From the NCBI GenBank assembly GCA_002709005.1, contig PAPH01000046.1:1-32884 (forward strand): DNA of 32,884 nt, given 5' to 3'. The stretch comes from Hyphomicrobiales bacterium (lineage in GTDB: Bacteria; Pseudomonadota; Alphaproteobacteria; Rhizobiales; Rhizobiaceae). Below, piece after piece: positions 16,904 through 25,057 of this stretch. The position numbers and the translations under genes are program-made. Every line of letters starts with the position of its first letter. Position 1 is the stretch's first letter. Below the pieces are notes generated by a model. The model worked only from the letters and a program-made list of their open reading frames with translations. It had not been told where the DNA came from and made no database searches.

Positions 16904-18142
16904 TTACGGATGAACCGTCAGTTTCGGCACGGCGGTCACGAACCGCCCACCCCAGTCGGCGATAGAGGAAAGCTGGGTCCGGATTTCGGTCTCGATGTTC
17001 CATGGCAGTATCACCACTCTCTCGGGTCTTACCGCATGCAGGTGGGCCTCGTCGACGATCGGGATGTGCGACCCGGGCAGCAGGCGTCCCTGCTTGGCCG
17101 GGTTGAGATCGACCACGAAGGCGATGTCGTCCGCCGTCACGCCGGCGAAATTGAGGAGCGTATTGCCCTTGGCGGCCGCGCCATAGGCAGCGACCGTCAG
17201 CCCATGACGGCGGGCATCGGCGAGGAATGCGAGAAACTCGTCGCGCACCCGTTCCGCCTCGACCTGGAAGCCGGTGTAGAAACCGGGGCGATCCATGCCC
17301 GCCTCGCCTTCCCTCTCCCGCATGGCTGCGACAGCCTGGCTTTCGACATGCGCCGCGCCGTCCCGGCAGGCGAAGACGCGCAAACTACCGCCATGCCAGG
17401 GCGTCGTTTCAACATCGAAAACACGCAAGCCGGCGAGCCGGAAAACGCGCTCCACCGCCATCAGCGAGAGATAGGAATAGTGCTCGTGGTAGGCGGTATC
17501 GAACTGGCTGCCGCGAACCATTTCGAGAAGATGCGGAAACTCGAAGGTCGCCACGCCGTCCGGCTTCAAGAGCAGTGCGAAGCCCCGGGCGAAATCGTTG
17601 ATGTCGGGCACATGGGCCAGCACGTTGTTGGCAGCGATCAGGTCCGCCTGCCGCCCGTTGCCCGAAAGGGCACCGGCCAGTTCCGCGCCGAAGAATTCCT
17701 CGACGATGTCGATGCCGAGCGCGCGGGCGGCCTTGGCTGTCGAGGCGGTCGGTTCGATGCCGTAGCAGGGAATGCCCGCCGCCTTCACATGGCGCAACAG
17801 GTAGCCGTCATTCGCGGCCACCTCGCAAACGAGGTTCTCCGGCCCGAGCCCGAAGCGCTCGCGCATCGTCTCGACATAGATGCGCGCATGTTCGAGCCAG
17901 GAGGCGGAGAACGAACTGAAATAGGCGTAGTCGGCGGAGAAGAATTCCTCGCGGTCGGCGAAATCCTCGGTCTGCGTCAGCCAGCACTGCGTGCAGGTGC
18001 GGATCACCAGCGGATAGGTTTTCTCGGTTGCGATCGCGGCCTTGTGGGCCAGATAGGAATTCGACGGCGGCGCGCGGCCAAGATCGAGGAAGGGGACGAA
18101 TTCCCCGCCCCCGCAGTGGCGGCAGCGCATCGGCGCATTCAT
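16904..18142 (-). CDS. Nucleotide-sugar C-methyltransferase (zinc, SAM-dependent)
   Basis: A 412-residue three-domain methyltransferase of the TylCIII/NovU/TcaB9 type, which adds a methyl group to carbon 3 of keto-deoxysugars through an enolate. The N-terminal zinc module has C7-x2-C10 and C50-x2-C53. The SAM domain has EVAANDGYLL (about 106-115). The C-terminal module contains YGAAAKGNTLLN. The YHEHYSYLS segment supplies the Glu/His pair implicated as catalytic bases in this family, and DYAYFSSFS a conserved Tyr. Its start overlaps the stop of the epimerase gene (ATGA), so it is the last gene of a coupled operon with rfbF and rfbG, and its likely substrate is a CDP-4-keto-6-deoxyhexose. Final sugar identity is not readable. 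Confidence 0.88.
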   Translation of the reverse strand: MNAPMRCRHCGGGEFVPFLDLGRAPPSNSYLAHKAAIATEKTYPLVIRTCTQCWLTQTEDFADREEFFSADYAYFSSFSASWLEHARIYVETMRERFGLGPENLVCEVAANDGYLLRHVKAAGIPCYGIEPTASTAKAARALGIDIVEEFFGAELAGALSGNGRQADLIAANNVLAHVPDINDFARGFALLLKPDGVATFEFPHLLEMVRGSQFDTAYHEHYSYLSLMAVERVFRLAGLRVFDVETTPWHGGSLRVFACRDGAAHVESQAVAAMREREGEAGMDRPGFYTGFQVEAERVRDEFLAFLADARRHGLTVAAYGAAAKGNTLLNFAGVTADDIAFVVDLNPAKQGRLLPGSHIPIVDEAHLHAVRPERVVILPWNIETEIRTQLSSIADWGGRFVTAVPKLTVHP

Positions 18143-18687
18143 CGCACGCCCTCCCTCACGAGCGGCCAGTTCCGGTCACGCTCGGAAAGGTTCGCCGGCT
18201 CCAGCGGCCAGTCGAAACCGATAGCCGGATCGTCGTGGCGGCAGCCGGCAGCGGCTTCCGGTGCATAGGCGGCCGAGTGGAGATAGATCAGTTCCACCTC
18301 GTCGGTAAGCGCCTGAAAGCCGTGGGCGAACCCTTCGGGGATCAGCATCGCGGTGCCGTTTTCCGCCGAGAGTTCCGCCGAAACCGGCTTGAACCGCTCC
18401 GGGCTGTCCGCGCGGATATCGACGGCGACATCGAGAACCGCCCCACGGATGCAGGTGACAAGCTTGGTCTCCGCGTGCGGTGGACGCTGGTAGTGGAAAC
18501 CGCGCACGGTCCCCCTTCCGCGCGTTACCGAGTGATTGACGTGAACGACCTCGAAAGCAAGGTTGGCGGCGGCCAGTTCCTCTCGGGCGAAGAGGCGCGA
18601 GAAGGCGCCGCGCTCATCGGTGAAGGACGTGCGGCGGACGAGCGCCGGGCCGGCACCGGCGCCGAGCCTGACGATTTCGAGGCTCAT
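18139..18687 (-). CDS. RfbC/RmlC-like nucleotide-sugar epimerase
   Basis: A 182-residue cupin of the dTDP-4-dehydrorhamnose 3,5-epimerase family. Seen: TDERGAFSRLF, the catalytic-histidine block GTVRGFHYQRPPHAE, GAVLDVAVDIRADSPE, EGFAHGFQAL, and a conserved Tyr before APE in the C-terminal part. The length equals that of RmlC enzymes. It overlaps rfbG by four bases at its start and the methyltransferase by four bases at its end. In this setting the substrate should be a CDP-linked, not dTDP-linked, 4-keto-6-deoxyhexose, with epimerisation at C3, C5 or both. In C-methyl sugar pathways such an epimerase usually acts after or around the methylation step. Confidence 0.87.
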   Translation of the reverse strand: MSLEIVRLGAGAGPALVRRTSFTDERGAFSRLFAREELAAANLAFEVVHVNHSVTRGRGTVRGFHYQRPPHAETKLVTCIRGAVLDVAVDIRADSPERFKPVSAELSAENGTAMLIPEGFAHGFQALTDEVELIYLHSAAYAPEAAAGCRHDDPAIGFDWPLEPANLSERDRNWPLVREGVR

Positions 18688-19838
18688 GCGACCTCCGCGT
18701 TTCCGTCCCGCGCGTCCTCCGGTTTGGCGGTCGCGCCTTTCAACAACGCCGCGAAATAGGCCATGCGGTCAGCGAGGCATAGATCGCGCGGATCGGCGCC
18801 ATCGGCAAAAGCGCGGTACCAGCCGGCGGTGCGGGCGACGGTTTCCTCGAGGCCCCAGACCGGGCTCACGCCGAGATCGCGCGCGGCCAGCGACGGGTCG
18901 AGCGAGAGCGTCGCCGCCTCGTGCGGCCCCTCGATGCGATCGGGATAGACGACAGGCGCAGGATCGAAATGACGCGCCACGAGATGGAGCACGTCGCGCA
19001 CCTTGGCGCCCGGCTCGAAGGGACCGAAATTGTAGGCCGGCGCGAAACGCGCGATGCCGACGAGTTTCTCGGCGAGCACCATGTAGCCCCTGAGCGGTTC
19101 GAGCACATGCTGGAACGGGCGCGTGGCATCGGGCCGGCGAACATGGAACTTTTCGCAGCGTTCCCAGGCCCGTACCGCGTCCGGGATCAGCCGGTCGGCC
19201 GCCCAGTCGCCGCCGCCGATGACGTTGCCGGCGCGCGCGGCGGCGATATGGCAGCCTTGGTCCTCGAGGTGATCGCGATAGGCGGAGACCACCATTTCGC
19301 AGATCGCCTTTGATTTCGAATAGGGATCATCGCCGCCGAGTAGATCGGTCTCGACAAAGGCCCGGCCGGAACCATCGTTGCGGTAGACCTTGTCGGTGGT
19401 GGTAACCACCACCGCGCGGGCGGAACCGATTTCGGCGACGGCTTTCAGGACATTCAGCGTACCGCCGATATTGACCGCATAGGTCATCGACGGATCGGCA
19501 TAGCCGCGGCGGACGAGCGATTGCGCGGCGAGATGGAAGACGATCTCGGGCTGCACTTCGGCAACCCTGCGCTGCACCGCATCGGCATCGCGGATGTCAA
19601 TGATCTCGCCGTCAAGCCGGGCCAGGCCGTGCAGGCCCTCGAAGAGCGAGACCGGGCCTTCGGGCGCCAGCGACATGCCGGTGACTTCCGCACCCATGGC
19701 TTCGAGCCATTCGAGCATCCAGCTTCCCTTGAAACCGGTATGGCCGGTCAGCAGCACGCGGCGGCCCTGCCAGAAGCCGGGATCGGGAAGGCCCTCCGGA
19801 CGCGAAGACCTCATCGGGTTGCGTCGTCTTACCAGCAT
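18684..19838 (-). CDS. rfbG: CDP-glucose 4,6-dehydratase
   Basis: A 384-residue extended SDR that converts CDP-glucose to CDP-4-keto-6-deoxyglucose with bound NAD. Seen: the nucleotide-binding GHTGFKGSWMLEWL near the N-terminus, FHLAAQSLVRRGYADP, TTDKVYRNDGSGRAFVETD, the YSKSKAICE catalytic Tyr-Lys pair, and RAGNVIGGGDWAADRLIPD, which is diagnostic for RfbG. I chose the ATG at 19838, which overlaps the rfbF stop (TAA at 19829-19831) and has an upstream AAGG; ATG at 19814 is an alternative. It is the second gene of the operon. Confidence 0.94.
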   Translation of the reverse strand: MLVRRRNPMRSSRPEGLPDPGFWQGRRVLLTGHTGFKGSWMLEWLEAMGAEVTGMSLAPEGPVSLFEGLHGLARLDGEIIDIRDADAVQRRVAEVQPEIVFHLAAQSLVRRGYADPSMTYAVNIGGTLNVLKAVAEIGSARAVVVTTTDKVYRNDGSGRAFVETDLLGGDDPYSKSKAICEMVVSAYRDHLEDQGCHIAAARAGNVIGGGDWAADRLIPDAVRAWERCEKFHVRRPDATRPFQHVLEPLRGYMVLAEKLVGIARFAPAYNFGPFEPGAKVRDVLHLVARHFDPAPVVYPDRIEGPHEAATLSLDPSLAARDLGVSPVWGLEETVARTAGWYRAFADGADPRDLCLADRMAYFAALLKGATAKPEDARDGNAEVA

Positions 19839-20599
19839 TTCCAGGGCGCCTTTCCGGTTTCCCACAGGGCTTCGAGCGTGTTCTTGTCGCGCAGCGTATC
19901 CATCGGCTGCCAGAAGCCGCGATGGAAATAGGCGCGCAACTCACCCTCGCCGGCGAGTTCGATCAGCGGGGTGGATTCGAAGCTCGTCTGGTCGCCCTCG
20001 ATCCTGTCGAGCACGCCGGCGGACAGAACGAAGAAGCCGCCATTGATGAAGCCACCCTCACCCTCGGGTTTTTCAATGAAACCCTGCACCCTGTCACCAT
20101 CGAGCTGCAAGGCGCCAAATCTGGCGGGCGGGCGGACGGCCGTAACGGTGGCAAGCTTTCCGTGACTGCGGTGGAATTCAACGGTCGCGGAAATGTCGAG
20201 ATCTGCTACGCCGTCGCCATAGGTGAAGAGGAAATCCCGCTCACCCTCCAGATAGGCGGCGACGCGCTTCAGCCGACCGCCGGTCAGCGTCGCCTCGCCG
20301 GTATCGACCAGCGTCACACGCCAGTCCTCGGCATTCTGCTTGTGGAAATGGACGGTATTGTCAGCCATGTCGAAGGTCATGTCCGACATGTGCAGCGCGT
20401 AGTTGGCGAAATATTCCTTGATCACATAGCCCTTGAAGCCGCAGCAGATCACGAAATCTCGAATGCCGTGGGCGTGATAGAGCTTCATGATGTGCCAGAG
20501 GATCGGCCGGCCGCCGATCTCCACCATGGGCTTGGGCTTGATATGGGTTTCCTCGGCGAGCCGCGACCCGAGCCCGCCCGCGAGGATCACCGCCTTCAA
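19829..20599 (-). CDS. rfbF: Glucose-1-phosphate cytidylyltransferase
   Basis: A 256-residue nucleotidyltransferase that makes CDP-glucose from CTP and glucose-1-phosphate. Seen: AVILAGGLGSRLAEET and KPKPMVEIGGRPILWHIM (nucleotide binding, with the conserved lysine), CCGFKGYVIKEYF, FLFTYGDGVADLD (metal/sugar-phosphate binding), GFIEKPEG and FINGGFFVL. The length matches RfbF. It starts at TTG, preceded by GAGGAAAAA on the minus strand; no in-frame ATG gives a complete N-terminus. It is the first gene of a four-gene operon making a CDP-activated, C-methylated 6-deoxysugar. No glycosyltransferase or flippase is seen in the window. Confidence 0.95.
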   Translation of the reverse strand: MKAVILAGGLGSRLAEETHIKPKPMVEIGGRPILWHIMKLYHAHGIRDFVICCGFKGYVIKEYFANYALHMSDMTFDMADNTVHFHKQNAEDWRVTLVDTGEATLTGGRLKRVAAYLEGERDFLFTYGDGVADLDISATVEFHRSHGKLATVTAVRPPARFGALQLDGDRVQGFIEKPEGEGGFINGGFFVLSAGVLDRIEGDQTSFESTPLIELAGEGELRAYFHRGFWQPMDTLRDKNTLEALWETGKAPWKCW

Positions 20600-20616
20600 G
20601 ATTTTTCCTCACGCGC

Positions 20617-20634
20617 ACGGACGATGCCGTCCGT
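20617..20634 (-). promoter_or_regulatory. Hairpin just upstream of the rfbF ribosome binding site
   Basis: ACGGACG (20617-20623) pairs perfectly with CGTCCGT (20628-20634) around an ATGC loop. On the minus strand it ends a few bases before the GAGGA ribosome binding site of rfbF. It may be a leader hairpin or an operator. The rest of 20600-20869 shows no supported gene. Confidence 0.25.
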
Positions 20635-20869
20635 AAACCGCTGCGCCGGCGCGTGCACACAGACCGGTCCGTCAAGCTCGAGGCCGCGCACCCGTCCAGC
20701 CGCCGATATGGCGCTACGACGCGCCCGAAGGGGCGAGGAGGATGTTCGGATCGAAGAGCTCATGGCCGGGCGCACGTATCCCTGTGGCGTATGAGGCCGG
20801 AGACTACGCGCGTAAGCTGTCGCGAGGCTGGAAACTCAAGCCAGGTTCATCACCGGCCTCTTCAGTCAG

Positions 20870-21193
20870 TCACTTCCGTCCGGGCTTTTCGTCTTCGGGG
20901 TCGACGGAGAATGTCGCGTCTCCGTCCTCCTTGCCGGAAATTACCCGGGGATCGGCGCTGCTGACACCGTTGTTCTCCGCGCCTTCTCGGGTGCGGACAA
21001 ATTGTGGGCGTGCATCGTTAACCGGGCCTGTACGATCCGGTTCCCTGCCTTCATCGACGCTCTCCTCCAGTCCATCGCCGTTCGGAGGCTTCTTGTTCTC
21101 GGCGGCCTTCTGGGAGAAGTCGTCGCGCGGATCGGGTCCGGTTGCCGGTTCGAGCTTTCGGGCTCCGGTGACGCGTTCGTTGTCTTTGGACAT
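20870..21193 (-). CDS. Small acidic, disordered protein of unknown function
   Basis: A 107-residue hydrophilic protein, rich in Asp, Glu, Gly, Pro and Asn, with no hydrophobic core, signal peptide or cysteine; it looks intrinsically disordered. The ATG at 21193 has an AGGAG ribosome binding site six bases away. That site is part of a perfect hairpin (21201-21217). The frame is open 24 codons further upstream, but that extension lies in palindromic leader sequence. I do not recognise the family; small proteins of this kind are common near general-stress genes in rhizobia, but no sigma-factor promoter could be confirmed here. It lies 132 bp downstream of tRNA-Thr on the same strand and could be read from the tRNA promoter. 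Confidence 0.6.
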   Translation of the reverse strand: MSKDNERVTGARKLEPATGPDPRDDFSQKAAENKKPPNGDGLEESVDEGREPDRTGPVNDARPQFVRTREGAENNGVSSADPRVISGKEDGDATFSVDPEDEKPGRK

Positions 21194-21200
21194 GGTGGTG

Positions 21201-21217
21201 CTCCTGTTGAACAGGAG
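21201..21217 (-). promoter_or_regulatory. Hairpin sequestering the ribosome binding site of the gene at 21193
   Basis: On the minus strand CTCCTG and CAGGAG form a 6-bp stem around TTCAA, extendable to 8 bp with a single-base centre. The 3' arm is the AGGAG ribosome binding site. Folding would hide it, so translation may be regulated (temperature, ligand or ribosome assisted). Confidence 0.45.
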
Positions 21218-21255
21218 TAACCCCCAGCGGCCGGTTTTGATCCCGGGTGTACGAT

Positions 21256-21293
21256 GCTCGATCATCGAGCCATCTCGGCACTACCCCGGGTAG
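21256..21293 (-). repeat. Two further palindromes in the leader between tRNA-Thr and the small gene
   Basis: GCTCGATCATCGAGC (21256-21270) and CTACCCCGGGTAG (21281-21293) are perfect palindromes with a one-base centre. They lie between the tRNA 3' end and the small gene. Neither is followed by a T-tract, so they are not obvious terminators. Confidence 0.45.
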
Positions 21294-21324
21294 CGCACCG
21301 ACTTTTCGTGTGGGGATGAAGAAC

Positions 21325-21400
21325 TGGTGCCGCTGATAGGACTCGAACCTACGACCCCATCATTACGAATGACGTGCTCTACCAACTGAGCTACAGCGGC
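21325..21400 (-). tRNA. tRNA-Thr (anticodon CGT)
   Basis: A complete 76-base cloverleaf on the minus strand: acceptor GCCGCTG pairing with CAGCGGC, D-arm GCTC/GAGC, anticodon stem CGTCA/TGATG with loop TTCGTAA (anticodon CGT, reading ACG), T-arm GTAGG-TTCGAGT-CCTAT, discriminator A and an encoded CCA end. Confidence 0.96.
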
Positions 21401-21519
21401 CCGCCTGCCGCAGCGGGAAATCACCCGGCGCGTGGACTGCGGGGCAGATACCGTGATTGGGCGGGGAATTCAAGCGGCAATCGATGGACACGCGGCCGCT
21501 TCTCTGGGAGCCCGGATCG

Positions 21520-22479
21520 TCAGAGCGCCAGCCTTTGGCGCGCGGCGTTGTATTCGCGTTCCAGGCGGTCGACGAGGCTGGCCACGGGCTGGATTTCCTT
21601 GACCGCGCCGATGCCCTGGCCCGAGCCCCAGATTTCCTTCCAGGCCTTGGCGCCGGTTGCGGCGGCGCCGAAATCCATCTTGGTAGGGTCGGCTTCCGGC
21701 AGGTTTTCCGGGTCCATGCCCGCCTTGGCGATGGAGCCCTTGAGATAGTTGCCGTGAATGCCGGTGAAATAGTTCGAATAGGCGATGTCCTTGGCGGCGG
21801 ACTCGACGATCATCCGCTTGTAGTCGTCGACAGCGCGCGCCTCGGGCGTGGCGATGAAGGGCGAGCCGATATAGGCCAGGTCGGCGCCCATTGCTTGTGC
21901 TGCGAGGATACCGCCGCCGGTCGAGATGGAACCCGCGAGCAAAAGCGGGCCGTCGAACCATTCGCGAATTTCGGAGACGAGCGCGAAGGGCGATAGCGGG
22001 CCGGCATGACCGCCGGCGCCGGCCGCCACCGCGATCAGACCGTCGGCGCCCTTGTTGATCGCCGAATGGGCGTGGCGGACGGTGGTGATGTCGTGGAGCA
22101 CGATCCCGCCATAGGAATGAACGGCGGCGTTGACCTCGGGCACGGCGCCGAGCGAGGAAATGACGATCGGCACCTTGTATTTGACGCACATCGTCAGATC
22201 GTGTTCGAGCCGGGCATTGGACTTGTGGACGATCTGGTTGACCGCGAAGGGAGCGGCCGGCTTGTCCGGGTTCCGGGCGTTGTAGTCGGCCAGGCCCTCG
22301 GTGATTTCGGCTAGCCATTCATCCACCTGGCTTTCGGGCCGGGCGTTCAATGCCGGGAAGGAGCCAACCACGCCCGCCTTGCACTGGGCCATCACCAGCG
22401 GCGGATGGGAGATGATGAAGAGCGGCGAGGCCACCACGGGCAGGCGGAGATTGTCCTTGAGAATGGCCGGCAGCGTCAT
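21520..22479 (-). CDS. Nitronate monooxygenase (2-nitropropane dioxygenase family)
   Basis: A 319-residue FMN-dependent TIM-barrel enzyme that oxidises alkyl nitronates to carbonyl compounds and nitrite. Seen: LPVVASPLFIISHPPLVMAQCKAG at the N-terminus, FAVNQIVHKSN, the AVAAGAGGHAGPLSPFAL segment containing the catalytic-base histidine and phosphate-binding glycines, LLLAGSISTGGGILAAQAMGADLAYIGSPFIAT, and a C-terminal KEIWGSGQGIGAVKEI. The ATG follows a strong AGGGAGGAA ribosome binding site. In many proteobacteria genes of this family are found with acyl-CoA metabolism, and a 16-bp element shared with fadD lies 29 bp upstream. The true physiological substrate is unknown. Confidence 0.9.
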   Translation of the reverse strand: MTLPAILKDNLRLPVVASPLFIISHPPLVMAQCKAGVVGSFPALNARPESQVDEWLAEITEGLADYNARNPDKPAAPFAVNQIVHKSNARLEHDLTMCVKYKVPIVISSLGAVPEVNAAVHSYGGIVLHDITTVRHAHSAINKGADGLIAVAAGAGGHAGPLSPFALVSEIREWFDGPLLLAGSISTGGGILAAQAMGADLAYIGSPFIATPEARAVDDYKRMIVESAAKDIAYSNYFTGIHGNYLKGSIAKAGMDPENLPEADPTKMDFGAAATGAKAWKEIWGSGQGIGAVKEIQPVASLVDRLEREYNAARQRLAL

Positions 22480-22781
22480 GATGTTCCTCCCTGCGAAATG
22501 ATCTTACCTTTACGCGAACGTCAAAACTGATAGCAGAGCTTCGCTTCGGGTGAAAGCCGCCGAGCAGAAGATGTCAGCTCGGTCGATCCTGGCGGCGGAG
22601 AGCGACCCTATCATCTCCGATGCAAGGTTCGACGGATTTCCGCTGCTGTTGGGGCAGGTCCGAACAAATGCGCCAGACTTGTCTTTTCAAAGGTTAATCG
22701 ATACCCACGGCAAGGAACCGGAACGGGCTGGGAAGACTTGTTCTTTCCCGCCCTGAGGAATCGGCAAAAAGGATAACGGTC
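22480..22781. other. Divergent intergenic region
   Basis: This 302-bp gap separates the nitronate monooxygenase gene (minus) from the membrane-protein gene (plus). It holds the shared 16-bp element at 22509. The portion 22690-22781 includes an AAAGGA ribosome binding site eight bases before the TTG start at 22782. I see no further gene or convincing promoter hexamers. Confidence 0.5.
22509..22524. promoter_or_regulatory. Candidate operator upstream of nitronate monooxygenase
   Basis: TTTACGCGAACGTCAA shares TTACG-N3-ACGTCAA with the element at 6380-6395 before fadD. It ends 45 bp before the start codon of the minus-strand gene. It is the partner site for a proposed shared regulator, possibly of the MerR/LiuR type. 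Confidence 0.4.
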
Positions 22782-24110
22782 TTGAAGGGAATGGAAGCGG
22801 CGATACGCAATGCGCTCAGCCGGGTCGAGAACCCGGACGAGACGCAGCGGGCCCGGATCTACCAGACGGCCCGCGAGGCGCTGATCCGCAACCTTGAAAG
22901 CCGCGGGATCACCGAGCCGGAACAGGTGCATGCCCAGGTCAGCCGCTTGAAGGACCTGATCGCCCGGATCGAAGCCGATTACCACGGTCAGGCGCCGATG
23001 GCAGCGCCCGCGGCACCGGACGTGACGGCTTCGCCGCTCCCTTCCCCCGGGACATATGACGCAGCACCGCCCGTCGGCGCGCCGACGGACCATCGGCAGC
23101 CGGCGCCGGAAGTCCGCATGGACAGCGGCCCCGCAGCCGACCGCGCCGAACCGGTCTTCGGGTTTTCCCCGGCCGATGAACGGGCGGAACAGGACGGGCG
23201 GTTCGAGCCCGCGCTCGGCGATGACGGCGACCCGGTCGCGCCCGCGCCGCCACTCATCGAAACGCCGCCTTCCCGGCACGCCGGCGACGCGCCCGAAATC
23301 ACTCGCGAAGCGCGCGCCAACGAACCTCCGATAGCCGATGACGGGCTGACGCTGCCGCCGCCCCACCGCGACGTGCCGCAAGGCACCGAGGCGCGGCGTT
23401 CGCGCATATTCTCCAAGACAAACGCGAAGCCAAAAGCGGAGAAGACGCCACGGCGCCGCGAACGCCATGTCTTCGCCTCGGGATTTTCGAGCCTCGTGCT
23501 TCTCGCCTTCCTCGGCATCGGCGTCTGGTGGCTCTACGACACCGGCGCGTTCGATGCCGACTGGGATACCTCGGTGCCCAACCCGCCCCCGAGCGTGAGT
23601 TCCGACGACTTTACCGGCGACGGCAGCGGGCCACGCCGGCTCAATCCCGAAAGCGGCTTTTCGGGCTCTTGGACAACGATCTACGCGCCGCGGCAGAGCG
23701 ATGCGATCTCGCCGGGCAGCCTCGCCAGCGCGGAGGTGGTCTCCGCCGACAATGGCAGCGCGCTGAAGATCGTCTCAACGAGCGGCGGCGAGGACGGCGA
23801 GGTGGCGCTGCCGATCGAGACCTCAGCCCTGCGCGAGCTCGCAGGCCGTGCCTCGGTGATCGCCATCACGGTCCGCGCGGCGGGCGACGAGCCGACCGCC
23901 TTCTACGTGACGTGCGATTTCGGAACGATGGGCGATTGCGGCCGCCGCCGGTTCAACGCCGAAACCCAGGCCAGCGATGCGCTGATCGAGGTCGATTTCA
24001 CCCGGGCGCTGGCGCCTAGTTCGGGCGGCACCATCTCGATCAACAGCGACGTAGAGGGTCGGGGCCGGGCGATCGACCTGTTCGGGATCCGGATCAGACC
24101 GGCGAACTGA
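22782..24110 (+). CDS. Single-pass membrane protein with helical N-terminus and periplasmic beta domain
   Basis: A 442-residue protein not recognised as a named family. It starts at TTG, with AAGGA eight bases upstream; an ATG three codons later is too close to its own purine run. Residues 1-68 form a charged helical domain (AIRNALSRVENPDETQRARIYQTAREAL, given here only to 226 residues of context: a domain that recurs in rhizobial proteins as far as I can recall). Residues about 70-205 are a low-complexity linker rich in Pro, Ala and acidic residues. A Lys/Arg cluster (about 212-229) precedes one membrane helix (231-252). The C-terminal 170 residues are predicted beta-rich, with GFSGSWTTIYAP, ITVRAAGDEPTAFYVTCDFG and DVEGRGRAIDLFGIRI, resembling a carbohydrate-binding-like jelly roll, with two Cys. 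Topology should be N-inside, C-outside. A cell-envelope role is likely but the function is unknown. Confidence 0.75.
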   Translation: MKGMEAAIRNALSRVENPDETQRARIYQTAREALIRNLESRGITEPEQVHAQVSRLKDLIARIEADYHGQAPMAAPAAPDVTASPLPSPGTYDAAPPVGAPTDHRQPAPEVRMDSGPAADRAEPVFGFSPADERAEQDGRFEPALGDDGDPVAPAPPLIETPPSRHAGDAPEITREARANEPPIADDGLTLPPPHRDVPQGTEARRSRIFSKTNAKPKAEKTPRRRERHVFASGFSSLVLLAFLGIGVWWLYDTGAFDADWDTSVPNPPPSVSSDDFTGDGSGPRRLNPESGFSGSWTTIYAPRQSDAISPGSLASAEVVSADNGSALKIVSTSGGEDGEVALPIETSALRELAGRASVIAITVRAAGDEPTAFYVTCDFGTMGDCGRRRFNAETQASDALIEVDFTRALAPSSGGTISINSDVEGRGRAIDLFGIRIRPAN

Positions 24111-24136
24111 TCTCGCGCCGACCGGGCGATCCCCAA

Positions 24137-25057
24137 TCAGCCTCGCGCGAGAAGCGCCCGGATTTCCTCTTCCCTCGGCATGGACGGGGCGGTGCCGTGT
24201 CGGGTGACCGAGATCGCCGCCGTCGCGCCTGCGAAACGCACCGCGTCCTCGGGTGCCGCACCCCGCGCGAGCGCCGCCGCCAATCCGCCGTTGAAGGCGT
24301 CTCCGGCGCCTGTGGTGTCGACCACGCCGCCGGCATTGATGGCTGGCACGTGGACGGTCTCCGACCCATTGTGGAAAAGCGCACCCTTCTCGCCGAGCGT
24401 GAGAACGGCCGCGCCCGCGCCGCGGGCGACGAGCGCCATGGCGGCCTTCTGCGCATCCTCGAGCGAGATGACCTTGATGCCGGTCAGCGCCTCCGCCTCG
24501 CTCTCGTTCGGGGTAACGTAGTCACACAGGGCCAGCATGTCGGCCGGAAGATCGGCGGCGGGCGCCGGATTGAGCACGGTGATGGCGCGGCCCTTGTGGG
24601 CGATTTCGAGCGCGCGCCGGGCCGGAGCCATCGGCTGCTCGAGCTGGGTGACGAAGACGTCGGCCTCCGAAATCAGTCTGGAGCGCTCTTCGATATCGGC
24701 TTCGGAGATGGTCGCCGCCACTCCGGGCGAGATGATGATGGCGTTGTTGCCGGAATGCTCCTCGATGAAGATGAAGGCCGAGCCGGTCGCCTTGTCCTTG
24801 TGCTGGGTGATGGCCGGCGCAACCCCGGCCTCACGCCATATGTCGAGCGCCATATCCGCGAAGGTATCCTTGCCCAGACGCGTGATGATGTGGGTGTCGG
24901 CGCCGGCGCGGGCAGCTGCGACGGCCTGGTTCGACCCCTTGCCGCCCGGACCGAGATGGAAGCTGTTGCCATGGATTGTTTCGCCCATCTTCGGCATACG
25001 GTCCGCGCGAAAGGCAACGTCGGCGTTGAAGACACCGAGAATGACGACCCTGGACAT
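24137..25057 (-). CDS. rbsK: Ribokinase
   Basis: A 306-residue PfkB-family kinase that phosphorylates ribose to ribose-5-phosphate. Seen: LGVFNADVAFRADRMP, the ribose-binding GPGGKGSNQAVAAARAG (about 38-54), LNPAPAADLP, TPNESEAEALTG, and DTTGAGDAFNGGLAAAL (about 249-265) with the catalytic Asp. GGKGxNQA favours ribokinase over other PfkB sugar kinases, although FNADVAF in place of the usual xNxDl motif leaves room for another pentose or nucleoside substrate. I chose the ATG at 25057; AGGAG lies 11 bases upstream. The gene is not next to a ribose transporter. It converges on the membrane-protein gene ending at 24110 with a 26-bp gap. Confidence 0.88.
   Translation of the reverse strand: MSRVVILGVFNADVAFRADRMPKMGETIHGNSFHLGPGGKGSNQAVAAARAGADTHIITRLGKDTFADMALDIWREAGVAPAITQHKDKATGSAFIFIEEHSGNNAIIISPGVAATISEADIEERSRLISEADVFVTQLEQPMAPARRALEIAHKGRAITVLNPAPAADLPADMLALCDYVTPNESEAEALTGIKVISLEDAQKAAMALVARGAGAAVLTLGEKGALFHNGSETVHVPAINAGGVVDTTGAGDAFNGGLAAALARGAAPEDAVRFAGATAAISVTRHGTAPSMPREEEIRALLARG

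Noticed and set aside
16910..18268. 452-residue plus-strand open frame
   Set aside because: Antisense to the C-methyltransferase and part of the epimerase; no domain recognised.
18534..18549. TTGACGTGAACG, similar to the element shared by fadD and nitronate monooxygenase
   Set aside because: It lies inside the epimerase coding sequence and keeps only one half of the pattern.
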